Shown here piece after piece: positions 56,930-64,000 of a stretch of DNA of 64,000 nt (the stretch's first letter is position 1; each line of letters opens with the position of its first letter). The notes beneath the pieces are model-generated. The model made no database searches. It worked only from the letters and a program-made list of their open reading frames with translations, and was not told the origin of the DNA. The position numbers and the translations under genes were made by a program. This DNA is from Clostridium peptidivorans. GTDB taxonomy: Bacteria; Bacillota; Clostridia; Clostridiales; Clostridiaceae. The DNA lies in the NCBI RefSeq assembly GCF_900205925.1, contig NZ_OAOD01000004.1:186001-250000 (forward strand), in the 5' to 3' direction.

Positions 56930-56990
56930 TAGTTAATAATTAATAGTTGAAGAAATTCCGTTTAGGCGGAATTTCTTCGATTAAAGAGGG
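56930..56990 (+). repeat. Folded spacer between cbiH and cbiJ
   Basis: TTAATAGTTAATAATTAATAGTT precedes a 12-bp perfect hairpin (56949-56960 with 56967-56978, six-base loop). No T-run follows, so it is not a typical terminator; it sits just ahead of the cbiJ ribosome site. Confidence 0.65.
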
Positions 56991-57000
56991 TGGTGTTTTT

Positions 57001-57765
57001 ATGATTTGTGTTATAGCTGGAACCACTGAAGGTAGGGAAATGATTAAAGAATTAAATAAATACACCGATGACATTTTGGTGTCTACAGCAACAGCTTATG
57101 GTGGAGAACTTTTGAAAGAATATAGGTATAAGGTATTAAATGATAAACCTCTTAATAGTCAGGATATGCAAAAGATGTTCGAGGAAAATAAAGTTAATGT
57201 TGTCATTGATACATCACATCCCTATGCGGTAGAAGTTAGTGAAAATTTAATGAATGTATGTAGATTAGCTTCTATAAAATATATAAGATTAGAAAGAAAA
57301 GGTGTAGCTTATAAATTTATAAATGAGGATAAGGTTATAATAGTAGAAAGTTATGAAGAGCTTTATTCCCATTTAAAAAATATTACAGGTAATATATTAA
57401 ACACTACAGGAAGCAGAAATTTAAATAAAATTTTAGGATTGGAATTATCTAATAGGATAATTCATAGAGTTCTTCCTTCCTTAAAAGTACTTAAGGAATG
57501 CTTAGATTTAGGAGTTAGTGTAGAAAATATAATTGCTATAAAGGGACCTATAAGCTATGATTTAAATAGATCTTTTATAAAAGAATATAATGCAAAGGCA
57601 ATACTTCTTAAAGATAGCGGGCCTGAAGGCGGAACGGAAGAAAAAATAAGAGCAGCAATAGATGAAGATATATATACTTTTGTTATAGGAAGAAAAACTT
57701 TAAAGTATGATAATATATTTTATGATGTTAAGGATGTAGTAAAAGAATTAGAAATTAGAGCTTAG
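57001..57765 (+). CDS. cbiJ: Cobalt-precorrin-6A reductase
   Basis: A 254-residue NAD(P)H-dependent reductase. It begins MICVIAGTTEGREM and has VVIDTSHPYAVEVS, TGSRNL and the C-terminal KDSGPEGGTEEKI segment, all CbiJ/CobK hallmarks. ATG 57001 is preceded by AGAGGGTGGTG; the frame upstream is open but lies in a hairpin spacer. Confidence 0.94.
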   Translation: MICVIAGTTEGREMIKELNKYTDDILVSTATAYGGELLKEYRYKVLNDKPLNSQDMQKMFEENKVNVVIDTSHPYAVEVSENLMNVCRLASIKYIRLERKGVAYKFINEDKVIIVESYEELYSHLKNITGNILNTTGSRNLNKILGLELSNRIIHRVLPSLKVLKECLDLGVSVENIIAIKGPISYDLNRSFIKEYNAKAILLKDSGPEGGTEEKIRAAIDEDIYTFVIGRKTLKYDNIFYDVKDVVKELEIRA

Positions 57766-57817
57766 ACATGGATACTATTATATAAGATATCCAAGCTATA
57801 ATAGCGGAGGTATGAGG

Positions 57818-58324
57818 ATGAAAACAAGAAAATTAGTGTTAACAGCACTATTTGTAGCTCTTTGTTTTATAGGAGCAAATATTAAAGTCATGGGATCAAT
57901 AGCCTTTGATTCAATGCCAGCATTTTTAGCTGCAATTATGTTAGGACCAGTATATGGAGCTATAGTTGGAGCTTTAGGCCACTTTTTAACTGCATTAACC
58001 AGTGGATTTCCTCTTACACTACCAGTACATTTAATAACTATGGCAGCTATGGCTTTAACCATGGCAGCATTTGCTATAGTATATAAGACTTTTTTAAATA
58101 GAAATAAGGTTGTAGCAATTGTGCTTTCCATAATAGTTGCAGTTATTATAAATGGACCGTTAGCACTTTTAGCATTGACACCGCTTTTATTACCTATGAT
58201 GGGAAAAGCAGGAATCATGGGGCTTGCTCCTATATTATCAGGATTGTCAGCGATAAACGCGCTTATAGCAATACTTGTGTATAATTTTTTGCCAAGGAGT
58301 TTGAAGGAATATGAAAATAAGTAA
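57818..58324 (+). CDS. cblT: ECF transporter S component, probable alpha-ribazole transporter CblT
   Basis: A 168-residue membrane protein with about five segments and the small, alanine-rich pattern of ECF S components (LTALFVALCFIGANIKV, GPVYGAIVGALGHFLTAL). It overlaps by 14 bases a CblS-like kinase, the pairing described for Listeria and Geobacillus alpha-ribazole salvage. ATG 57818 lies seven bases after CGGAGG; ATG 57812 is too close. The shared ECF energising module is not in the window. Confidence 0.85.
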   Translation: MKTRKLVLTALFVALCFIGANIKVMGSIAFDSMPAFLAAIMLGPVYGAIVGALGHFLTALTSGFPLTLPVHLITMAAMALTMAAFAIVYKTFLNRNKVVAIVLSIIVAVIINGPLALLALTPLLLPMMGKAGIMGLAPILSGLSAINALIAILVYNFLPRSLKEYENK

Positions 58325-59054
58325 GGTAAGAGATTTAACGCTAATATCTTTAGATGAAAGCAAAACTATGGTGGTAGCTTGTGATAGCTGTGGAAGTATA
58401 GGAATGAAAGAGGGAGATGCTTTAAAGGTACCACATTATTATGTAGGTAAACTTACTGTAAGAGTGCCATTAATGGAAGTAATGTGTGCTGGAGCAGAAG
58501 TTGTTACTATTACAGATGCAGTATGTAATGAGATGGAGCCTACAGGAAGTGAAATAATAAGAGGAATAAAGGAAGAATTAAAATTAGCAGGTATAGGTGA
58601 TATAGCGTTAACAGGAAGTACAGAAGAAAACTTTAAATCTATATCTACAGGTCTTGGTGTTACAGTTATAGGAATAGCTGAAAATAAAAATTTAAAGGTT
58701 AATGCTATAAGTGAAAATTGTAAAATTATTTCCCTGGGAATCCCTAAGGTAGGAGCAGAAATAGGACTGGATAAAGATTTAGATATAGTAAACTATGATG
58801 ATTTAAAAAAGCTATTAAGTTTAGATGGAGTGTATGAAATAGTACCAGTAGGTTCTAAAGGAATACATTATGAAGCATTACAGCTTGCAAAAAATAATAA
58901 TATGAAGTTTGTGTTAAATGAAGAAATTAAAATAGATATACATAAAACTGCAGGACCTTCTACTGTTGTAATAGCTGCAGTGAAAAATGAAATATTAAAT
59001 AAAATACAAAATGATGAAAAAGTAAGTGTAATAGGTGAATTAAATAAAGTTTAA
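58311..59054 (+). CDS. cblS: Alpha-ribazole kinase CblS (AIR synthase fold)
   Basis: A 247-residue member of the PurM/AIR-synthase-related family with VACDSCGSIGMKEGD near the N-terminus, EMEPTGSEIIRGIKEEL, and HKTAGPSTVVI at the C-terminus. CblS phosphorylates imported alpha-ribazole to alpha-ribazole phosphate, the substrate of CobS, bypassing CobT. Function is assigned from the family and from its coupling with cblT inside the cobalamin operon. Confidence 0.85.
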   Translation: MKISKVRDLTLISLDESKTMVVACDSCGSIGMKEGDALKVPHYYVGKLTVRVPLMEVMCAGAEVVTITDAVCNEMEPTGSEIIRGIKEELKLAGIGDIALTGSTEENFKSISTGLGVTVIGIAENKNLKVNAISENCKIISLGIPKVGAEIGLDKDLDIVNYDDLKKLLSLDGVYEIVPVGSKGIHYEALQLAKNNNMKFVLNEEIKIDIHKTAGPSTVVIAAVKNEILNKIQNDEKVSVIGELNKV

Positions 59055-59080
59055 ATTTGTTTAATATATAGGAGGATAAA

Positions 59081-59866
59081 ATGAAAAAAGGAATATTGGT
59101 AGTAAGCTTTGGAACAAGTTATATGGAGACTTTAAAGCTTAATATAGAAGCTTGTGAAAATAAAATAAGAGAGTCTTTTAAAGAATATGAAATAAGAAGA
59201 GCATTCACATCAGGAATGATTATGAGGAAGCTTAAGCAAAGAGATAATATACATATAGATACTGTAGAAGAAGCACTAACTAAAATGGTTAATGACGGAT
59301 TTGAAGAAATCATTGTGCAGCCACTTCATATAATGCCAGGAGAGGAATACGACGATATAAAAAGAGATGTACATAAATTTAGTCGTATAAATAAATTTGA
59401 AAACATAGTTTTAGGAAGACCAGTGCTTTACAGTGAAGAAGATTATAGAGTTGCAGTAGAAGCATTAAAGGAGCAGCTTCCTGAATATGATGAGAAGAAA
59501 GCAGTTGTTTTAATGGGACATGGATCCACACATTATGCCAATGCATGCTATTCCATGCTTCAATACATATTTGAAGATATGGGAGTTAAAAACGTATATA
59601 TTGCAACAGTAGAGGGATTCCCTGAACTTAGACATGTAGTGCCTAAATTAAAAGAAAAGAAAATAGAAGAAATAACTTTAATGCCATACATGCTTGTAGC
59701 AGGAGATCATGCTCAAAATGACATGGCAGGAGATGAAGAAGATTCATGGAAAGTTATATTAGAAAATGAAGGCTTCAAGGTTAATATATATCTTCATGGC
59801 TTAGGAGAAAATTCTGCTTATAGAGATATTTATGTACAGCATATAAAAGACTGCATTAATAACTAA
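59081..59866 (+). CDS. cbiK: Sirohydrochlorin cobaltochelatase CbiK
   Basis: A 261-residue class II chelatase that inserts cobalt into sirohydrochlorin. The metal-binding histidines are in MGHGSTHYANA and AGDHAQNDMAGDE, and SFGTSYMETLK opens the protein. No signal peptide is present, so it is the cytoplasmic form. It is the last gene of the riboswitch operon and is followed by a strong terminator. Confidence 0.95.
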   Translation: MKKGILVVSFGTSYMETLKLNIEACENKIRESFKEYEIRRAFTSGMIMRKLKQRDNIHIDTVEEALTKMVNDGFEEIIVQPLHIMPGEEYDDIKRDVHKFSRINKFENIVLGRPVLYSEEDYRVAVEALKEQLPEYDEKKAVVLMGHGSTHYANACYSMLQYIFEDMGVKNVYIATVEGFPELRHVVPKLKEKKIEEITLMPYMLVAGDHAQNDMAGDEEDSWKVILENEGFKVNIYLHGLGENSAYRDIYVQHIKDCINN

Positions 59867-59884
59867 TGATTACTAGTTATTGAA

Positions 59885-59924
59885 TAGAAAAAGTGCAAAA
59901 CTTTTAGAGTTTTGCACTTTTTTA
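59885..59924. terminator. Terminator after cbiK, shared with the convergent permease
   Basis: AAAAAGTGCAAAAC (59888-59901) pairs with GTTTTGCACTTTTT (59909-59922), seven-base loop, T-run beyond. It closes the cobalamin operon. Confidence 0.92.
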
Positions 59925-59958
59925 TATGTCTCATTAAAGCAAGATAGATGCTTTTTCT

Positions 59959-61137
59959 TTAGTTTTTTGGTTTTTTATTATCATTACTCTTTTCTTTTTC
60001 TTCTAATTTACCATCATCATTTTCTATATATTTTTCCACAAGGTTGGCATTTCGAGCTTTAAATATAGCAACCTTTTTATCATAAAATATCTTCATAGTA
60101 GCTATTGTAGGTGATGCTAAAAGCATTCCAGCCATTCCAAAATATCCTCCACCTATAGTTAATGCAAGAATGATAAAGAAAGGTCTTACCCCAACGCTGC
60201 CACCAATTAATTTTGGATCTAAATACCAAGCATCGAACTGTTGAAGGATAAATAGGAATAAAAATATTGTAATTGCCATCATAGGGGATACAAATAAACC
60301 TATAAACAGTCCTACAATCTCTCCCACTAAAGGACCAAGATAAGGAACCATATTTGTTACTCCTACAATTAGTGCTAATAATCCAGCATAAGGAGCTTTG
60401 ATTATTAATAGCCCTACTAAAGCAATAGTTCCAATAATTGCAGAATCTATAGCTTTTGTTCCAATATAAACTCCTATCATTTTGTCATAAATTTTTATCC
60501 AGTTTATAAGATTGCTGCCTTTCTCTTCCTTAAACAGCATATAAATTAAAGTTTTAGCACCCCTGCCAAGTTTTTCTTTATCAAGAAGAACGTATATTGC
60601 AATTAAAAATGCTAAAACAACCTTTACTAAACTAGCAGTAGCTGAAAATAAGGAGGATATAGATCCTTCTAAAACTGTCATAAGTGTTGAGCCAAATTTT
60701 GATGATAATACGGATAAGTAATTCAATAATCCTACATCTTTTATTAAGCTATATAGATCTTCATTTTGTAATGCAGTATTAATCCATTTTTGTACTATGT
60801 TCATATATTTAGGCACTTCCGAAGTCATGGAAATTATACTACTTATAATATTAGGCAAAATATAAATGAATATCAAGAGTATTAAACTGAGTATAATAAT
60901 ATAAGTGAATGTAATAGATAATCCTCTTTTTAATTTAAGCCTTTTTTCAAAAATCTTCATTAATGGATTTAAACAGTATGCAATTACTAAAGCATATATA
61001 AAAGGCGAAATTATTAATAAAAAACCTTTTATAGATTTAAAGAAAATATTATAATTTTTTACGAATATATATCCTGCTATTACTATCAGCATAAAAATGA
61101 ATATGTCTCTATATTTTATATTTCTATTAAAAATCAA
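59959..61137 (-). CDS. AI-2E family transporter (TqsA/PerM/YtvI-like permease)
   Basis: A 392-residue membrane protein with an N-terminal pair of helices, a central soluble stretch (about 130-190) and a C-terminal bundle with GVTNMVPYLGPLVGEIVGL and FDAWYLDPKLIGGSVGVRP, motifs of the AI-2E exporter family. Family members export AI-2, ions or sporulation-related molecules (YtvI), so the substrate is open. AAAGGAGG lies upstream of TTG 61137; the frame continues to 61170 but without a ribosome site. Confidence 0.9.
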   Translation of the reverse strand: MIFNRNIKYRDIFIFMLIVIAGYIFVKNYNIFFKSIKGFLLIISPFIYALVIAYCLNPLMKIFEKRLKLKRGLSITFTYIIILSLILLIFIYILPNIISSIISMTSEVPKYMNIVQKWINTALQNEDLYSLIKDVGLLNYLSVLSSKFGSTLMTVLEGSISSLFSATASLVKVVLAFLIAIYVLLDKEKLGRGAKTLIYMLFKEEKGSNLINWIKIYDKMIGVYIGTKAIDSAIIGTIALVGLLIIKAPYAGLLALIVGVTNMVPYLGPLVGEIVGLFIGLFVSPMMAITIFLFLFILQQFDAWYLDPKLIGGSVGVRPFFIILALTIGGGYFGMAGMLLASPTIATMKIFYDKKVAIFKARNANLVEKYIENDDGKLEEKEKSNDNKKPKN

Positions 61138-61405
61138 TTGTATACTCTCCTCCTTTTGTATAATCATCATTATAGCATATTTTCAAAATTAAATTTAATA
61201 ATAATAAAAAAAGTTGTTGTCAGTATGTTATCATTATTATTAGTAGAAACCTAATTTAAAAGAGTCGCATTTTTTTTACAATTATGCTATTATGGTAATA
61301 GTAAAACATGTTAAATCAATTGAAATGTGCTGATTTATACCGGAATTGAAAATTTTTATAAATTATGCAGAAAACGTTTCAAATGAAGGAAAGGGGAATA
61401 TACAT

Positions 61406-61924
61406 ATGGAAACAAAAGGTTATGTTCAAGTGTACACAGGAAATGGTAAAGGAAAGACTACAGCAGCCCTTGGACTTTCATTAAGAGCTGTATGTGCAGG
61501 AAAAAAAGTATTTTTCGGTCAGTTTACAAAGGGAATGAAATATAGCGAATTAGAAGCAGTGAACATACTTCCTAACTTTGAAATGGAGCAGTTTGGAAGA
61601 AACGCATTTATAATGGGTAACCCTACTAAAGCTGATATTGAAGAAGCTAAAAAAGGATTTAAGAGAGCAGAAGAAGTTTTAACTTCTGGAGAATATGATG
61701 TAGTAGTTTTTGATGAAATAAATATAGCGTTATTTTATGAACTATTTACAGTAGAAGAAGTTTTAGCCTTAATAGATAAAAAGCCTGAGAAAACTGAGCT
61801 TATACTTACAGGAAGATATGCAAAAGATGAAATAATAGAAAGAGCAGATTTAGTTACTGAAATGAAGCAAATAAAGCACTATTATACTCAAGGAGTACCT
61901 GCACGTAAGGGTATAGAAAGTTAA
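61406..61924 (+). CDS. cobO: Cob(I)yrinic acid a,c-diamide adenosyltransferase
   Basis: A 172-residue CobA/BtuR-type adenosyltransferase that adds the 5'-deoxyadenosyl group to cobalt. The P-loop GNGKGKTTAALG and VFDEINIAL (Walker B) are diagnostic. ATG 61406 follows GGAAAGGGG; an upstream in-frame start at 61346 lacks a site. It is separate from the main operon and no second riboswitch is visible in front of it. Confidence 0.94.
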   Translation: METKGYVQVYTGNGKGKTTAALGLSLRAVCAGKKVFFGQFTKGMKYSELEAVNILPNFEMEQFGRNAFIMGNPTKADIEEAKKGFKRAEEVLTSGEYDVVVFDEINIALFYELFTVEEVLALIDKKPEKTELILTGRYAKDEIIERADLVTEMKQIKHYYTQGVPARKGIES

Positions 61925-61962
61925 GTAAAGTGATAAATAAATTATCTCAAATGAATTGAGAG

Positions 61963-61999
61963 AGGCGATGTTTTACTATATTGTTGTAAAACATCGCCT
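61963..61999 (+). terminator. Terminator-like hairpin after cobO
   Basis: AGGCGATGTTTTAC (61963-61976) pairs perfectly with GTAAAACATCGCCT (61986-61999), followed by an AT-rich tail. The rest of the 214-base spacer to the next gene shows no coding frame. Confidence 0.8.
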
Positions 62000-62138
62000 A
62001 TTTATTATATAGTGCTTTTTTTATGTATAGGGATGTGGTAAAATTATGCTGATAAATTTATTATATTATATGATATAAAATTTATTCAGGATAGTGGTTC
62101 TAATACTGGATATTTTGTTAAAAGGAAGGTAAATAATA

Positions 62139-62870
62139 GTGCTAGAATTTCAAAATGTGACATTAAAGGTACAAGAAAATACTGAAGAAAAAGTTATATT
62201 AAGCGACATAAATTTAGAACTTCAAAGTAATAAAATTTATGTTATAACAGGACCTAATGGTGGAGGAAAGACAACTCTTTCTAAATTATTAATGGGAATA
62301 AGACAGCCTACTTCAGGTAAGATTGTTTTTGATGGTCAGGATATAACAAACTTAAACATAACAGAAAGAGCAAAACTTGGAATTGGATATGCTTTTCAAC
62401 AGCCACCAAGATTTAAAGGTTTAAAGGTAAGAGAATTATTAGAACTTGCTGCAAAGACCGATAATAATGAAGTTGATTTATGTAAACTTCTTTTAGATGT
62501 AGGACTATGCCCTCAAGATTACATAGATAGGGAGATAAATAATAGCCTTTCTGGTGGAGAATTAAAAAGAATTGAAATTGCTACAATACTTGCAAGAAAG
62601 TTAAAACTGGCATTATTTGATGAACCAGAGGCAGGTATAGATTTATGGAGTTTCCAAAAGCTTATAGAAACCTTCAAAAAACTTCATGAAGACCAAAAGG
62701 TAACTTTAGTTATTATATCTCATCAAGAAAGAATAATTGAGTTAGCAGATGAAGTAATAGTTGTAGGAGATGGACACATAGTAAAAAGAACAACCAAAGA
62801 GGATATATTAACTCAAGTAACTTCAGACTCAGCATGTGGATGCAATGCAGTTTGTGATAGGAGGAGATAA
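62139..62870 (+). CDS. sufC: SufC-like ABC ATPase of a minimal Fe-S assembly system
   Basis: A 243-residue ABC ATPase with Walker A GPNGGGKTT, signature LSGGELKR and Walker B LALFDEPEAGID, the EPEAGID variant pointing to the SufC branch. It ends with a CGCNAVC tail, which is not part of standard SufC. GTG start behind AAGGAAGG. It is followed after two bases by a SufB/D-like gene with no sufS, sufU or separate sufD next to it, as in the two-gene SmsCB arrangement. Confidence 0.88.
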   Translation: MLEFQNVTLKVQENTEEKVILSDINLELQSNKIYVITGPNGGGKTTLSKLLMGIRQPTSGKIVFDGQDITNLNITERAKLGIGYAFQQPPRFKGLKVRELLELAAKTDNNEVDLCKLLLDVGLCPQDYIDREINNSLSGGELKRIEIATILARKLKLALFDEPEAGIDLWSFQKLIETFKKLHEDQKVTLVIISHQERIIELADEVIVVGDGHIVKRTTKEDILTQVTSDSACGCNAVCDRRR

Positions 62871-62872
62871 GT

Positions 62873-63793
62873 ATGTTAGGTTCTATAGATGAAAAAATAT
62901 TAAATATAATTGACGATGTATCAGATATATTTTCAACAGCACATAATATAAGAAAAGACGGAGAAAAGCTTGAAAGAAGTATTTCTAAAAATATAGATAT
63001 AGTAACCAAGAAAGATAAAAGTGGAATAGATATAATTATAAGTCCAGAAACTAAGGGTGAAAGTGTACATATACCAGTAATATTAACTCAAGAGGGAATA
63101 CATGATAAAGTATATAATACCTTTGAGGTTGGAGCAGGTGCTGAAGTAGAAATAATTGCAGGTTGTGGAATTCATAATTCAGGGCATTCAAAATCTCAAC
63201 ATGATGGTGTACATGAATTTTTTGTAAGAAAAGGGGCTAAGCTTAGATATACAGAAAAGCACTATGCAGAAGGAGAAGGACAAGGTAAGAAGGTATTTAA
63301 TTCAAAAACTATACTCCATGTAGAAGAAGGAGCAAAGGTAGAAATGGAGCTCATTCAAATAAAAGGAGTAGATGATACAAATAGAGAAACTGAAATATAC
63401 TTAGGAAAAGAAGCAAACTTAGTTATAACAGAAAGAATGCTTACAGATTATAGTCAAACAGCAGAGTCCCATGTAAACATATCTATGGAGGGAGAAGATT
63501 CTACAGCACAGGTTATTTCACGTTCTGTTGCAAAGGAAAATTCTCAGCAGGTATTTTATTTTAATGTAATGGGTAGAAATAAATGTAGAGGACACATACA
63601 ATGTGATTCTATAATTATGGGAAATGCTAAGGTTAAATCTATACCAGCTATATGTGCAGAAAATAATGAAGCAGAGCTTATACATGAAGCTGCTATAGGA
63701 AAAATTGCAAATGACCAACTTATGAAACTTATGTCATTAGGTTTAACTGAGAGTGAAGCAGAAGATACAATACTTAAAGGATTTTTAAGATAA
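62873..63793 (+). CDS. sufB: SufB/SufD-family Fe-S assembly protein (SmsB-like)
   Basis: A 306-residue protein with the beta-helix core of the SufBD family (GAGAEVEIIAGCGIHN, HVEEGAKVEMELIQIKG, HEAAIGKIANDQLMKLMSLGL). SufB is normally about 470 residues and SufD about 430, so this is the short form found in archaea and many anaerobes. It probably forms a SmsC2B2-type scaffold with the preceding ATPase. AGGAGGAG precedes ATG. Confidence 0.88.
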   Translation: MLGSIDEKILNIIDDVSDIFSTAHNIRKDGEKLERSISKNIDIVTKKDKSGIDIIISPETKGESVHIPVILTQEGIHDKVYNTFEVGAGAEVEIIAGCGIHNSGHSKSQHDGVHEFFVRKGAKLRYTEKHYAEGEGQGKKVFNSKTILHVEEGAKVEMELIQIKGVDDTNRETEIYLGKEANLVITERMLTDYSQTAESHVNISMEGEDSTAQVISRSVAKENSQQVFYFNVMGRNKCRGHIQCDSIIMGNAKVKSIPAICAENNEAELIHEAAIGKIANDQLMKLMSLGLTESEAEDTILKGFLR

Positions 63794-63804
63794 GGAGAGA
63801 TAAT

Positions 63805-64000
63805 ATGAACAATAAAGAAAGATTAGAAATGCTAAATAGAAATCAAAAATTGATGAACGTATTGTTTACTCTTACAACACTTGCATCCATTTTTGTATTA
63901 AATTATGGGGGAAATTTAACAATGGCTGCAGTTGTAGTAGGATTTATGGTTGCAGCATTTGGAACTTATGCATATATAGCAATTAAGACAGGACTTTTAA
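63805..64000 (+). CDS. N-terminal part of an unidentified membrane protein (cut by window edge)
   Basis: A frame from ATG 63805 (AAGGAGAG site at 63792-63799) runs open to the window end, 65 residues. It has a charged start (NNKERLEMLNRNQK) and two membrane segments. Such a start can belong to a chemotaxis receptor or other membrane sensor, but the visible part is not enough to decide. It may be cotranscribed with sufCB, 11 bases upstream. Confidence 0.7.
   Translation, partial: MNNKERLEMLNRNQKLMNVLFTLTTLASIFVLNYGGNLTMAAVVVGFMVAAFGTYAYIAIKTGLL

Noticed and set aside
62139..62870. The ABC ATPase as the missing cbiO of the cobalt transporter
   Set aside because: Its EPEAGID Walker B and the adjacent SufB/D-like gene place it in the SufC branch.

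Overview
The window is AT-rich, low-GC Gram-positive DNA with AGGAGG-type ribosome binding sites, frequent TTG/GTG starts, a PolC-type replicative polymerase, AddA, T-box and cobalamin riboswitch control, and an anaerobic (CbiK/CbiD/CbiG type) cobalamin pathway. All of this fits an anaerobic Clostridium or close relative; I cannot name a species. No rRNA, tRNA, CRISPR array, prophage or transposase was seen. Nearly all of the window is coding.

Layout. 1-4.5 kb: sulfur and tRNA thiolation genes (an Rrf2/CymR-like regulator, cysK, a NifS-like desulfurase, mnmA) and a small ACT-like protein. 4.85-7.7 kb: a T-box leader controlling a putative amino-acid-related transporter and an M20 amidohydrolase. 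7.7-16 kb: polC and addA, divergent. 16-19.4 kb: an L-lactate-type dehydrogenase, a patatin-like lipase and pepT. 19.5-28.6 kb: sbcDC flanked by two paralogous orphan sensor kinases, with three microgenes and a near-palindromic 248-bp element between them. 28.8-30.8 kb: cobC-cobU-cobS.

30.8-37.1 kb holds what looks like a flavin-based extracellular electron transfer (FLEET) locus: polyprenyl synthase (dmkB) and a membrane-anchored type II NADH dehydrogenase (ndh2) on one strand, and divergently a lipoprotein with two FMN-binding repeats (pplA), an ApbE flavin transferase and a UbiA/MenA prenyltransferase (dmkA). It matches the Listeria monocytogenes gene set except that eetA, eetB and fmnA are not in the window.

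37.1-59.9 kb is one long same-strand run of 25 genes behind a cobalamin riboswitch. It carries the route from glutamyl-tRNA to uroporphyrinogen III (hemA, hemL, hemB, hemC, cobA-hemD), siroheme/cobalt entry (sirC-like, cbiK), the corrin ring steps (cbiL, H, F, G, D, J, ET, C), amidation and aminopropanol attachment (cbiA, cbiP, cbiB, cobD), cobalt uptake (cbiMNQ, without cbiO) and cblT/cblS for alpha-ribazole salvage. With cobC, cobU, cobS and the adenosyltransferase cobO at 61.4 kb, the window encodes almost complete adenosylcobalamin synthesis. cobT and lower-ligand synthesis genes are absent here, so the lower ligand is probably scavenged as alpha-ribazole.

60-64 kb: an AI-2E family permease, cobO, a minimal SufC/SufB-like Fe-S assembly pair, and the start of an unidentified membrane protein cut by the window edge.
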